Shown here piece by piece: positions 37,681-46,168 of a stretch of 64,000 bases of DNA (position 1 is the first letter of the stretch; each line of letters starts with the position of its first letter). The stretch is from NCBI GenBank assembly GCA_965215315.1, contig CBDCDB010000008.1:2604001-2668000 (forward strand). Direction: 5' to 3'. The notes under the pieces were generated by a model. It was given only the letters and a program-made list of their open reading frames with translations. It ran no database searches and was not told the origin of the DNA. This DNA is from Truepera sp965215315. Its GTDB lineage: Bacteria > Deinococcota > Deinococci > Deinococcales > Trueperaceae. The position numbers were made by a program, and so were the translations under genes.

Positions 37681-39131
37681 CTAGTTTGAACACTGATCTC
37701 CGCCTTGAGGCACGGCGTCGATGGTTCGTTTGTTGGGATCTCTGTCTTCAACCGTCGTCACGTCGTCTGCGGCCTGTTGGCTAAACAGGCAGTTGAAGCC
37801 GACGGTGACAAAATCGTCTCCATAGCCGAAGCTTTCATTTCGAACGAGCGCCGTGACGCTGTTCAGTCGGTTGTTGGTGAGCGACAAGAAACGTAAGTTG
37901 CTCAGTCCGGCGAAGGCGTTGTCGCCGAGGGTGCTTAGGTCATTCGTTCTAAGTTCTATCGTCTGCAAGCTGGTCAGGCCAGTAAGGGTGCCGTTCTCTA
38001 GGGTACTTAGCTGATTGGTGTTGAGGTCCAAGTACCGCAAGCTAGCTAATCCCCCAAAGGTGCCGCTTTCAATGGCGGTCAGCTTGCTATTATAGAGATA
38101 GAGCTCTTGCAAACCGGGCATCCCGGTGAAGGTACCGCTGCTGAGAGCGCCAAGCTGATTGGTCTGCAGGTACAACTTTTGCAAACGGGTCAGATCGTTG
38201 AAAGTGCCGCTGGCAAGTGAGCTCAGCCGTGTTCTATTGAGGTACAGCAGTTTCAAGTTGGTCAGCCCGGCGAAGGTGTTGCCGCTCAGGGCCGTCAGGT
38301 CGTTGAAACTGAGGTTTAGCGTTTCTAGCTCCGTCAGTTCAGCAAAGGTGCCGCTGCCGAGCGTAGTCAGCTTGTTATCGGTAAGGTCTAAGGTAACAAG
38401 GTTGACGGCGTACTGCAAACCCTCCAAGTTACTGATGCCTCTGTAGATGGCCTCGAGGCGAGTCAAGCTCTCCAGATCGCTACAGCTGAGCTCACCTGTT
38501 TGTTTGCCTAATTCATCACGGATAGCTGCTTCCAACCCCGGATCAGGGATTGCAACCGGGTCGGTACAGACCACAGGGGCGGGGGGACAACGGGGTCGGT
38601 TGGGTCAGTTCCTTTACAACTTACTTTCGCTTTAGCAGAGACGCCATAACTAAACGCTTGACCTTTGTGTTCTACCGTAAAGGTCAAGACACGGGTTGTT
38701 TCGTCGGGGCTGAGTTTGCCGTCGCTACCCAAGTTGGCGTCGGTGACTTCGGGTTCGGTTGAGCTGACAATGTTGGTGGTTGCAGCCTCATCGCTCGAGA
38801 AGGTAAACGGCTGCTCATAAGTGAAGTCGGTCGTGTTGGTAAACGAAACCGTAACCTTTAGAATGCTGCCGGGCAAAAAGGCGAAGGTGTAATTAGAGAG
38901 CTCGAGTTCATCACCGGACATAAGGATACGGGGCTCAGTTGCGCCGCATTCACCTGTAGCCTGAGCCGCCGGTGCGGTTGCGCCGGTCTTATCCAAAGTA
39001 ACCGAGGTGGCGGCAGGGTCTACGTCAAACGAAAAGCTCGGGGTACTCCCCACAGGTTGAGCGTCTTGCCCACACGCGGCTAGAAGTAGCAGCAGTACAC
39101 CAAAGAGCAGGAGGTTGAGCTGGCGGTTCAC
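37681..39131 (-). pseudogene. Leucine-rich-repeat lipoprotein, split by a frameshift at a C6 tract
   Basis: The 5' part (from 39131) has a lipoprotein signal LLLFGVLLLLLAACGQD and a beta-rich domain ending CKGTDPTDPVVPPP. The 3' part (in another frame, to 37681) begins VVCTDPVAIPDPGLEAAIRD and has about eight leucine-rich repeats of about 24 aa (LETLNLSFNDLTALSGNTFAGL and similar), then a Cys-containing cap. The frames meet at six G on the plus strand (38581-38586). One extra C on the coding strand would fuse them through a Pro-rich linker (VVPPAPVVCTDP). Phase variation, decay or a sequencing error are all possible. The intact product would be a surface lipoprotein of about 483 aa, of unknown role in the RiPP cluster. 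Confidence 0.8.
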
Positions 39132-39216
39132 TTGATGATGAGGCTAAGGGTCGCTGAGTCGGTGGTGCAGCTTAGTCAAGGGTCTCCTTTCGTCGGGTGA
39201 GGTAAGCAAGATGGCG

Positions 39217-40245
39217 TTATGATGTCGTTATCCCTTCTTCCCAGACGTGGGGCAACCAGGGATGCTCAGGAAAGTTTTGCAGCCAGTTCACCTTCTTGAA
39301 GTGGTTCTGGCAGTACCAGCAGGGCGACACGTCAGCGTCGTGGGTTGGGTCGGGTTTCTGGGTCTGTGCGCGTAGCTGTACGTGTTTCTCCCGTTTGAAG
39401 CGTTCGTTCTGCAAAAAGAGCGTTAAGAAGCCCTCTCTCAAAGGTGTTTTGTTAAGGTCACACGCCACATCGTCCTGACCGACACCGGGGCCGTGGCTCG
39501 AGAGGTGACAGCATTTAGTCAACCGTCCCTGAGCGTCGATGTTGACCTCTTGCATATGCAGGGGCGCACACGGTAGCGGCTCGCTCGTAGAGAAACCAGG
39601 AGCCATTGCCAGCGGCAAAACTCCGGCGTATTCACGTTGTAACGCCCAAATTTCTTCTTCGACTTCGGCGCGTTCTTGAAGGGTCAAATCAAACCCTTGC
39701 GCGGTCGTTAGCGGCGAATGCATCAGATGCCCAAAGCGCAACCCCAGGCTTCCCGAACGGCTAAGTAGCGTGACTATCTCGCGCAGTTCGTGCCGGTTGT
39801 GCTTGGTGACAACCATGTTGTTGCTAAAAGGCAACGCTAATTCTCTAGAGAGCGCCATCGCCGCTAAGACTTTCTCAAATGACCGTGGCCCGCGTAGTGC
39901 GCCGTGTGTTTCGGAGGTTGCGCCGTCGAGACTAAAGGTAATCTGCTCCAGAGACTCCCGGTGAGGCAAGACGTGCTTGTGACTGACAGCGAAGTTGTAG
40001 CCGTTGGTGACAAACGAAAAACGGTAGTTCAGCTCCGACACACGGGCCAACAGGTCAGGAAAGCGCTTATAAACCGTAGGGTCGCCCCCGGTAAAGGTCA
40101 GGCGCGTAAAGCCTAAAACCCCGGCATCGGCAAAAACGTTCTCCAGCACCTCAGGAGACAGGTCATCGTTACCGCCGTGTCGTCCTGAGAAGCAGTGCTT
40201 GCACGCTAGGTTGCAGCGGTTCGTTAGTTCGATGACGATACGCAT
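39217..40245 (-). CDS. Radical SAM enzyme, RiPP-maturase type
   Basis: The protein has 342 aa. The radical SAM cluster motif is ELTNRCNLACKHCF (Cys11, Cys15, Cys18), followed by FTGGDPTVYKRFPDL and ITFSLDGATSETHGALRG. The C-terminal part has extra cysteines in CAPLHMQEVN, RLTKCCHL, VACDL and SPCWYCQNHF, which fits a SPASM-like domain holding further iron-sulfur clusters. Such enzymes install thioether, ether or C-C cross-links in RiPP peptides. The cluster's precursor has no Cys, so a carbon-carbon or ether link at an aromatic residue is more likely. Its start overlaps the kinase gene. Confidence 0.88.
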   Translation of the reverse strand: MRIVIELTNRCNLACKHCFSGRHGGNDDLSPEVLENVFADAGVLGFTRLTFTGGDPTVYKRFPDLLARVSELNYRFSFVTNGYNFAVSHKHVLPHRESLEQITFSLDGATSETHGALRGPRSFEKVLAAMALSRELALPFSNNMVVTKHNRHELREIVTLLSRSGSLGLRFGHLMHSPLTTAQGFDLTLQERAEVEEEIWALQREYAGVLPLAMAPGFSTSEPLPCAPLHMQEVNIDAQGRLTKCCHLSSHGPGVGQDDVACDLNKTPLREGFLTLFLQNERFKREKHVQLRAQTQKPDPTHDADVSPCWYCQNHFKKVNWLQNFPEHPWLPHVWEEGITTS

Positions 40246-41210
40246 GGGGTCTCCTCGAGCCGGTTTTCTAAAACCTGACTTAAGAGCGAATCAGTAAGGT
40301 CAGGGTGTGCCAAAGCGTCTCGGCCCAGACAGAGCACAAAACTCCGGGTTTGCCTGACCAGCGTTCGGAGTAGCTCGAGCTGCCCTTGTGACACCGTTAC
40401 ATCGGTCATAGTGCCTGCGCTCTGTTGGCACAAGCGGATGAGCCTTTGAGCTGAAGTGAGGGGTCGCAAATGCGTCACGTCTTCTGCAGTCACGCGGGGA
40501 AAGACGAGCAAAGACGGCGTGCAGGTCGGCGTAAAACTGTTCTCTAAGTAAACGATGCGTTTGCCGCCTGGGTCGCCAAACTCTCGACTTCCGTTTAGTT
40601 CGGGAAAATGCTTCAAGGTTTCAGGGGTGCAGGAAAAGCCCTGCCGAAACGCAGACACTTTTACGGTGCGCTGTTCATGGTTTTGTTCGTGTGAAAGCAG
40701 CACGGCGTCATCAGACAGGTACTGCCAACCCTGCCGGATGAGAGTTAAGCTGGTCGTGGTCTTGCCTGAGCCGGATGAACCCACCAGCAAGAGTCCTGTA
40801 CCGTCACGCTCCAAGCCACGCGCATGTAACCCGTAGCGCCCGCACGGACGGAGCAGCATCAAAAGTCCGAGCAAAAAGAACTCACGCTGTTCAAAAGGGC
40901 TGTGCGTATCAAAGTCAGGGGCTAAAAAGCAGTGTGCTCGAGCTTTACCAGGTGTTATCTGAAGTTGAGACGCGCCGCAGCTGAGGTTGAACCCTGTCTC
41001 ATGACGCGTAACGGTGAGGGCTTCGGCTTGGTAGACGGTGTGCCCGAATTTATCGGGGAGCGGTTCGGCGTGAAGCTGAAGCTTTACGTTGTCCTGCTCT
41101 GCCGCTGCACCTAGCGCGAAGAAGTGTGACAAAAGCTTGTGTACAACTGGGGTAGCGACACCCCCCAGCTCTACCGTAACGCCGCCCACACCGAACACTT
41201 TTGGGCTCAT
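40224..41210 (-). CDS. HPr kinase-like protein (RiPP kinase type)
   Basis: The protein has 328 aa. The P-loop GTGLLLVGSSGSGKTTTSL is followed by RQGWQYLSDDAVLL, whose acidic pair matches the HPr kinase/PqqA-kinase layout. Homologues in lasso clusters (the PadeK/ThcoK type) phosphorylate a C-terminal Ser of the precursor. The precursor here has Ser46 and Ser48 near its C-terminus. The gene overlaps both neighbours by 4-22 nt, so it belongs to the same operon. Confidence 0.82.
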   Translation of the reverse strand: MSPKVFGVGGVTVELGGVATPVVHKLLSHFFALGAAAEQDNVKLQLHAEPLPDKFGHTVYQAEALTVTRHETGFNLSCGASQLQITPGKARAHCFLAPDFDTHSPFEQREFFLLGLLMLLRPCGRYGLHARGLERDGTGLLLVGSSGSGKTTTSLTLIRQGWQYLSDDAVLLSHEQNHEQRTVKVSAFRQGFSCTPETLKHFPELNGSREFGDPGGKRIVYLENSFTPTCTPSLLVFPRVTAEDVTHLRPLTSAQRLIRLCQQSAGTMTDVTVSQGQLELLRTLVRQTRSFVLCLGRDALAHPDLTDSLLSQVLENRLEETPCVSSSN

Positions 41211-41827
41211 TGTCCGGCCTCACTAAAAAACCAAGCCGCACCCTGTGGAACGGGTTCTGTGGAAAGCTCGAGCCCCCCGTCTTCAAGTAACCTAAAAACA
41301 ACCTGATTCCAGCCTTTGTTTAAGGTAAGTGCATACCCAAAGACGGCCGGTGCGCCTCCTTGACAACGGCCCGAAACGTCCGCGTCTCGGTCGGCGTAGG
41401 TGTACTGCAGGTAGTAATCACCAGCTTGCTGCAAACCGCTGGTCATAACTTCTAAGCTGGCAGTATGGGAAATTCGGCCTGCTGAGACGCTATCTCTCAC
41501 AACCTCGAGCGCGGAAAATGAACCGAGCTTAAGTCCGGGTTTTGAAACTGTAACACCGGGGCAGGCGGCAAAATTGCCGCGTTGGGCTGTCTGCACCTCT
41601 GCTAAAACGAATTCGAGCCTTCCCGTCTCATCTACCGTGCCCGTAGCGACCACCGCAGCGCTGCTATCGTCGCCGTAAACTTGTGCGCTTACGGTTGCTG
41701 CTGCACCTGACCAGTTTTCAACCTGAACCGCCGCTGTTTCCGGGACGGCAGCCGGGCCGGGGTCAGCAGACTGACAAGCGCTCAAGGCGACGAGCAGAAA
41801 AAGCAAAAAGGAGACGTAATGTTTCAT
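41207..41827 (-). CDS. Lipoprotein of unknown function, 206 aa
   Basis: The signal peptide is HYVSFLLFLLVALSAC, with the lipid Cys. The mature protein looks all-beta (AAATVSAQVYGDDSSAAVVATG, YYLQYTYADRDADVSGR) and ends LTLNKGWNQVVFRLLEDGG. Short lipoproteins with a YADRD...GxC...LxKGWN pattern occur in deinococci without a known function. It starts 3 nt after the B2 stop and overlaps the kinase gene start, so it is within the RiPP operon. Confidence 0.78.
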   Translation of the reverse strand: MKHYVSFLLFLLVALSACQSADPGPAAVPETAAVQVENWSGAAATVSAQVYGDDSSAAVVATGTVDETGRLEFVLAEVQTAQRGNFAACPGVTVSKPGLKLGSFSALEVVRDSVSAGRISHTASLEVMTSGLQQAGDYYLQYTYADRDADVSGRCQGGAPAVFGYALTLNKGWNQVVFRLLEDGGLELSTEPVPQGAAWFFSEAGQ

Positions 41828-41830
41828 CGG

Positions 41831-42226
41831 CTAAGTTAGCGGGTGATAGCTGGCGAGGTCTTGAATATCGCCTATGATGATCTGCCCACCAGCCTCGAGC
41901 CAGGCGTGGGCCTCGAGCGTCCCGGCCCGTTTGCGTACTCTGATGACAATTTGAGCGCGTTGGTCTCGAGCGGCTAAAAGGTGCGCCCCGGCGAGTACCC
42001 GCACCAAGCAGGTGGCGTGAGGTACAAACTGCGCTGCCCGCCCTATGGTCTTGGTCAGCCGCCTCTGCTCCCGCCTGCTCGCCTCAGCAGACGCCGCCCG
42101 CCGCCTAGTCAGCTCTGTCACCCGGTCGAAAGGTAAGAGCCACAGTGCCAGGCGGTAGCCCCACAGCAGCGCAAACGCGTAAACCAGCTCCCGCAGCCTG
42201 CGGAAGCGCTCAGTGACGCGTAACAA
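41831..42226 (-). CDS. Lasso-type B2 leader peptidase (transglutaminase-like)
   Basis: The protein has 131 aa. The papain-like triad is visible: Cys73 in VPHATCLVRVLAGAHLL, His107 in LEAHAWLE and Asp120 in IIIGDIQDLASYHPL. This matches PF13471 proteases, which remove the leader of lasso precursors. The N-terminal about 65 residues are basic and helical. It overlaps the B1-type gene by 17 nt and works with it. No lasso cyclase (asparagine-synthetase-like C protein) is encoded in the window. Confidence 0.88.
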   Translation of the reverse strand: MLRVTERFRRLRELVYAFALLWGYRLALWLLPFDRVTELTRRRAASAEASRREQRRLTKTIGRAAQFVPHATCLVRVLAGAHLLAARDQRAQIVIRVRKRAGTLEAHAWLEAGGQIIIGDIQDLASYHPLT

Positions 42227-42488
42227 GTCCGGCCTCTTCTAACGTGGCTAGGAGCTCACGAACGTCGCGGGTGGCGGTCTCGAGGTCAACGTCGTAACGT
42301 TCAACGACGGTAGCGACTAGCGCTGCGGTGGTCTGTGCCCCCCGCAGCGCCTCCCAGGGCGTGTTGCCTACCCGGTTAAGCGAAAAGTAACGCCCCGACT
42401 CGGTGTTTAGAACGACCGTCTCACCGTCCATAGTCGTCGAAATCTGCGCTTTTGAGACAGACCACCTCTCGCTAGGCTGCGTAGACAC
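42210..42488 (-). CDS. PqqD-like RRE protein (lasso B1 type)
   Basis: The protein has 92 aa. The PqqD winged-helix features are VVLNTESGRYFSLNRVGNTPWEAL, then RYDVDLETATRDVRELLATLEEAGLV. Such discrete RRE proteins bind the leader peptide and present it to the B2 protease and other enzymes. It starts at GTG with AGGAGG 6 nt upstream and is the first gene of the minus-strand RiPP operon. Confidence 0.9.
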   Translation of the reverse strand: MSTQPSERWSVSKAQISTTMDGETVVLNTESGRYFSLNRVGNTPWEALRGAQTTAALVATVVERYDVDLETATRDVRELLATLEEAGLVTRH

Positions 42489-42831
42489 CGCTCACCTCCT
42501 CTGTAACCGCTTTCTTAAACCGCTGCATTTGTCCTGCTCGGGTCAGTATACGAAAATACCCAAGGTGTGGCGAGACCCCGGCTGTCGGGGTGCTGTTCCG
42601 GTCGTTGGACAAATAAACCTCAAAGGAGCAGAGGTTGGTACAGTCTGTTCTCGAGGTCTACTGAGGTCTTTTACGGTCGTGATTTGCTATAAGCGTTGCT
42701 GGAGAACGAGCAGGTCGTCGCCATCTTAAACATTGCTATCTGAAACATAGACGCCCCCGCCCCCGGTTGATACCCTAAGTTTTGATGTTGCTACCTTCCC
42801 TGTTACTCCTAACACCTTTGGACACCGCCGG
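42489..42831. other. Divergent promoter region, RiPP operon / hemE
   Basis: About 340 nt between the start of the B1-type gene and hemE. It must hold both promoters, but I cannot place either firmly. At about 42730-42757 (plus) the sequence TATCTGAAACATAGACGCCC resembles the dispersed repeat seen at 35.7 and 37.2 kb, probably a degenerate copy. One CTCGAG and one TTTACGG are present. I see no gene. Confidence 0.45.
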
Positions 42832-43848
42832 ATGAGCCTCTTTTTAGATGCTGCTGGCGGCGCAAATACCCTCCACACCCCCATCTGGATTATGCGTCAG
42901 GCCGGACGTTACCTGCCTGAATACCGCACCCTCAAAGAAAAATACACTTTTTGGGAGCTGTGCCGTACACCGGAACTCACGACCGAAATCACGCTGCAAC
43001 CGGTTCGCCGCTTTGGGCTGGACGCTGCGATTTTATTTCAGGACATCATGACGCCCCTACCGCCGATGGGCCTAGACATTGATTTTGCGCCCGGTCCGGT
43101 ATTCAAGACGCCGGTTCGCACAGAGGGCGCCGTAAACAAGCTCATTGTGCCTGAGCAGGACGAAATCGCGCCCTATGTTGCTGAGGCCATCCGGCTCATC
43201 CGCGCTGAGAGCACGGTACCGTTAATCGGCTTTGGCGGCGCACCGCTGACGCTCGCTACCTACATCGTACAGGGCGGCGGCAGCAAAGATTACGACGAAT
43301 TTCGGCAGTTTTTACGGTACGCCCCCGAAACCGCACACCAGCTTTTAGAAAAACTTACCGAGGTCTCGGTTCGGTATCTGAAGATGCAACTAGGGGCCGG
43401 GGCGCAGTCGGTTCAACTGTTCGACTCATGGGCCGGACTCCACGACGCCCGCACCTACAGCGAGTTTGCCAAACCGTACAACACGCGCATCTTTGAGGCG
43501 CTCGCCGAGTACGGCGTCCCCCGCTTATATATCGCGGTAGACGCGCTGCACCTTTACGGCGAGATCAAAGACTTGCCGTGTGAAGTCGTGAGCGTAGACT
43601 GGCGCGTGCCGCTTTCGCAGGTGCGCCCGCTGCTGCCTGGCAAGGTCTTGCAGGGCAACCTCGACCCGGCGGTTTTACTCGCGCCGGAAATGGTGATGCG
43701 AAGGGAGGCCGAGCGTGTTTTACGCGAAGGGCTGGGCGGCCCGCATATCTTTAACCTGGGTCACGGCATCATGCGGCAGACCGACCCGGAGCGGGTGACG
43801 CAGCTCCTCGAGACCGTCCGTGCGTTTGACCGTCAGGTGCCCGCATGA
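42832..43848 (+). CDS. hemE: Uroporphyrinogen decarboxylase
   Basis: It decarboxylates uroporphyrinogen III to coproporphyrinogen III. The signatures are PIWIMRQAGRYLPEYR, FGLDAAILFQDIMTPLPPMG, IGFGGAPLTLATYIVQGGGSKDY and VQLFDSWAG. The 338-aa length is normal. Its stop overlaps the P450 start (ATGA). It is the first gene of a hemE-P450-hemF-hemH run, 11 kb from hemACDB. Confidence 0.97.
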   Translation: MSLFLDAAGGANTLHTPIWIMRQAGRYLPEYRTLKEKYTFWELCRTPELTTEITLQPVRRFGLDAAILFQDIMTPLPPMGLDIDFAPGPVFKTPVRTEGAVNKLIVPEQDEIAPYVAEAIRLIRAESTVPLIGFGGAPLTLATYIVQGGGSKDYDEFRQFLRYAPETAHQLLEKLTEVSVRYLKMQLGAGAQSVQLFDSWAGLHDARTYSEFAKPYNTRIFEALAEYGVPRLYIAVDALHLYGEIKDLPCEVVSVDWRVPLSQVRPLLPGKVLQGNLDPAVLLAPEMVMRREAERVLREGLGGPHIFNLGHGIMRQTDPERVTQLLETVRAFDRQVPA

Positions 43849-45176
43849 GCGTGGCGCAGCGCCAGCCGCCGTTAGCACCGGGCTGGCCGGTACTCGGCAA
43901 CGCGCTCAGTTTGGCGAGCGATGTGCGGGGTTTTTTGCACGCGCAGTACGAGCAGTTGGGGCCGGTTTTCCGGGTTGCCGCACCGGGCTATTCTTACACG
44001 GTGCTAGCAGGTCTAGAAGCTAACTTGTTCCTGATGCAGCGGGGCAGTGAACACTTCCGCTCGAAAGACTTCTGGCATGCGCAAGACGAGGTTTTCGGGG
44101 CGTCGCGCTCGCTTATCAGCATGGACGGGCCTGAGCACGCCCGCTTACGTAAGGTACAAAAACGCGGTTACGCCCGCTCGAGCCTCGAGGGGCGATTAGA
44201 CGCGCTGATCGCGCTGAGCAGGCCCAAATTACAAACTCACGGCCCAGTCAACGCCCACTACCTGATGCAGCGCGCCGTCACGGAACAGCTCGGGCTGCTC
44301 ACCGCAAACACGGCTCCAGGGGATTATCTCGACGACATGATCCGTTTTGTGCGGCTGACGCTCGCTGCCAAGGTCACGAAGCAGCGCCCGCCGGTCATCC
44401 TCCTTAGCCCCGCATATCAGCGGGCGAAAGCTCGAGCCTTTGAACTAGGCCGCAAGGTACTCGAGCAGCACCGTGCGGCTGAACAGGGCGACCTCATCAG
44501 CGACCTCTTGAACGCCCACGAAGATGACCCCGAGTTTCTGCCCGAAAGCGACCTGTTAGTCGCGGCGCTCGGCCCTTTCATCGCAGGACTAGATACGGCG
44601 GCGAGTACGCTGGCGTTTGCGCTCTATAACCTGCACAGGCACCCGAACGTACTCAGAGACGTGCAGCGAGAGGCAGACACCTTTTTTGCTGGTGACAGGA
44701 GTGTCGGCAGCCTTAAAGAGATGTCCTCGACCTACCGGCTGGTACTCGAGACCCTGCGGCTGTACCCGATTGCAGGCGCACTGACCCGCACGGCTGCACA
44801 GGATTTCGAGTTTGCGGGCTATTTCATTCCAGAAGGCACATCTGTCATCATCGCCACGACGGTTCCTCACTACCTCCCCGAACACTTTCCCGACCCCCAG
44901 ACGTTTGACCTGACGCGCTACTTGCCGCCGCGCAGCGAACACCGTCAGGTCGGCGCGTTCGCTCCCTTTGGTCTAGGCACACACACCTGTCTGGGAACGG
45001 GATTGGCAGAAGCGCTTATCCTTTTTAACCTCGCGCTGCTTACGCACACCGCCGACCTCAGCTTTTCGCCGAAGAACTACCAACTTCGCATCGACCCGGT
45101 ACCGACGCCTAAACCTTCAAAAGAATTTAAGCTCGAGCTTCAAGCACGTACTCACGTTGCCGGAGCTTCTCTATGA
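43845..45176 (+). CDS. Cytochrome P450
   Basis: The 443-aa protein has PGWPVLGNAL near the N-terminus, the I-helix oxygen motif FIAGLDTAAST, the ExxR motif LVLETLRLYP, and the heme Cys loop FAPFGLGTHTCLG. There is no membrane anchor. It is locked between hemE and hemF by 4-nt overlaps on both sides, an unusual place for a P450. It might act on an isoprenoid or fatty acid and simply be coupled to heme supply, or act in heme metabolism itself. The substrate is unknown. Confidence 0.93.
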   Translation: MSVAQRQPPLAPGWPVLGNALSLASDVRGFLHAQYEQLGPVFRVAAPGYSYTVLAGLEANLFLMQRGSEHFRSKDFWHAQDEVFGASRSLISMDGPEHARLRKVQKRGYARSSLEGRLDALIALSRPKLQTHGPVNAHYLMQRAVTEQLGLLTANTAPGDYLDDMIRFVRLTLAAKVTKQRPPVILLSPAYQRAKARAFELGRKVLEQHRAAEQGDLISDLLNAHEDDPEFLPESDLLVAALGPFIAGLDTAASTLAFALYNLHRHPNVLRDVQREADTFFAGDRSVGSLKEMSSTYRLVLETLRLYPIAGALTRTAAQDFEFAGYFIPEGTSVIIATTVPHYLPEHFPDPQTFDLTRYLPPRSEHRQVGAFAPFGLGTHTCLGTGLAEALILFNLALLTHTADLSFSPKNYQLRIDPVPTPKPSKEFKLELQARTHVAGASL

Positions 45177-46108
45177 GCCGCCGTAAACGTGTCGTTGAGC
45201 TGTTCCGGGTGGGTCAAGCGCGGTTGATTGTGGCGTTTGAAGCTCTGGATAGTACCGCGAAGTTTGGTCTTCATCCCTGGGAACGTTCTGGGGGCGGGGG
45301 CGGTACGGCGAGGGTTTTAGAGGGTGGTGAGGTCTTGGAACGTGCCGGAATCAACTTCTCTGCCGTTCACGGCGACACGGTGCCGCCGAGCCTCGCCGCG
45401 TCTCACCCTGGCAGCGAGGGGAGACCCTACTTTGCCTCCGGCCTGTCGATGGTTTTTCATCCGCGCAACCCCTACGCTCCGGCCTTTCACGCCAACTACC
45501 GTTACTTCGAAGTCGGTGACGAGGACGAGAGCGACATCTGGTGGTTCGGCGGCGGCGCGGACATGACCCCTAATTACCCTTTTGCCGAGGATGTTGTTCA
45601 CTTTCACCGGACGCTCAAGGCGCAGTGCGACCGGCACCCGGTCGGTGATTACACTACGCTCAAAAAAACTTGCGACGACTACTTCTATATTAAGCACCGC
45701 CAAGAGATGCGCGGCGTCGGCGGTATTTTCTTCGATGAATTGTCCCCGGTCGGGCAAAACGACTTTGAGACCGATTTTGCCTTCGCCCAAGACGGCGTGC
45801 AGACACTTTCTGAGCTGTATCTACCCATCTTAAAGCGCCATAAAGATACGGTTTACGGCGAACGCGAACGTCGGTGGCAGCTTTTACGGCGTGGGCGCTA
45901 CGCCGAGTTTAATCTCGTTTACGACCGAGGCACGACGTTCGGTTTACAGACTGGCGGAAACATCGAAGCGATTTTGATGTCGCTGCCGCCCTACGCGCAC
46001 TGGGCGTTTGACGTTCAGTCCGAAGTGGGGTCGCCCGAAGCGGAGATGCTCGGGTTTTTGCAACCTCGAGACTGGGCCAGTGAGACCGACGTTGCAGAGC
46101 ACGCCTAA
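45173..46108 (+). CDS. hemF: Coproporphyrinogen III oxidase, aerobic
   Basis: This oxygen-dependent enzyme converts coproporphyrinogen III to protoporphyrinogen IX. The signatures are GINFSAVHGD, SMVFHPRNPYAPAFHANYRYF, WWFGGGADMTPNYPF, RGVGGIFFDEL and RRGRYAEFNLVYDRGTTFGL. It has 311 aa and overlaps the P450 stop. Its presence shows an aerobic protoporphyrin route; the next enzyme (HemG/HemY) is not in the window. Confidence 0.97.
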   Translation: MSRRKRVVELFRVGQARLIVAFEALDSTAKFGLHPWERSGGGGGTARVLEGGEVLERAGINFSAVHGDTVPPSLAASHPGSEGRPYFASGLSMVFHPRNPYAPAFHANYRYFEVGDEDESDIWWFGGGADMTPNYPFAEDVVHFHRTLKAQCDRHPVGDYTTLKKTCDDYFYIKHRQEMRGVGGIFFDELSPVGQNDFETDFAFAQDGVQTLSELYLPILKRHKDTVYGERERRWQLLRRGRYAEFNLVYDRGTTFGLQTGGNIEAILMSLPPYAHWAFDVQSEVGSPEAEMLGFLQPRDWASETDVAEHA

Positions 46109-46168
46109 CCCCTAAAGATTGGTCTGCCGAAGGGCATAAGTCCTGCTCGAGAGCGGGTAAACTAGCTT

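Noticed and set aside
38159..38446. Open frame inside the LRR region on the plus strand
   Set aside because: It is a periodic shadow of the leucine-rich repeats on the other strand.
36130..42488. Canonical lasso peptide cluster
   Set aside because: No cyclase gene is present and the predicted core has no Asp or Glu to form the ring.
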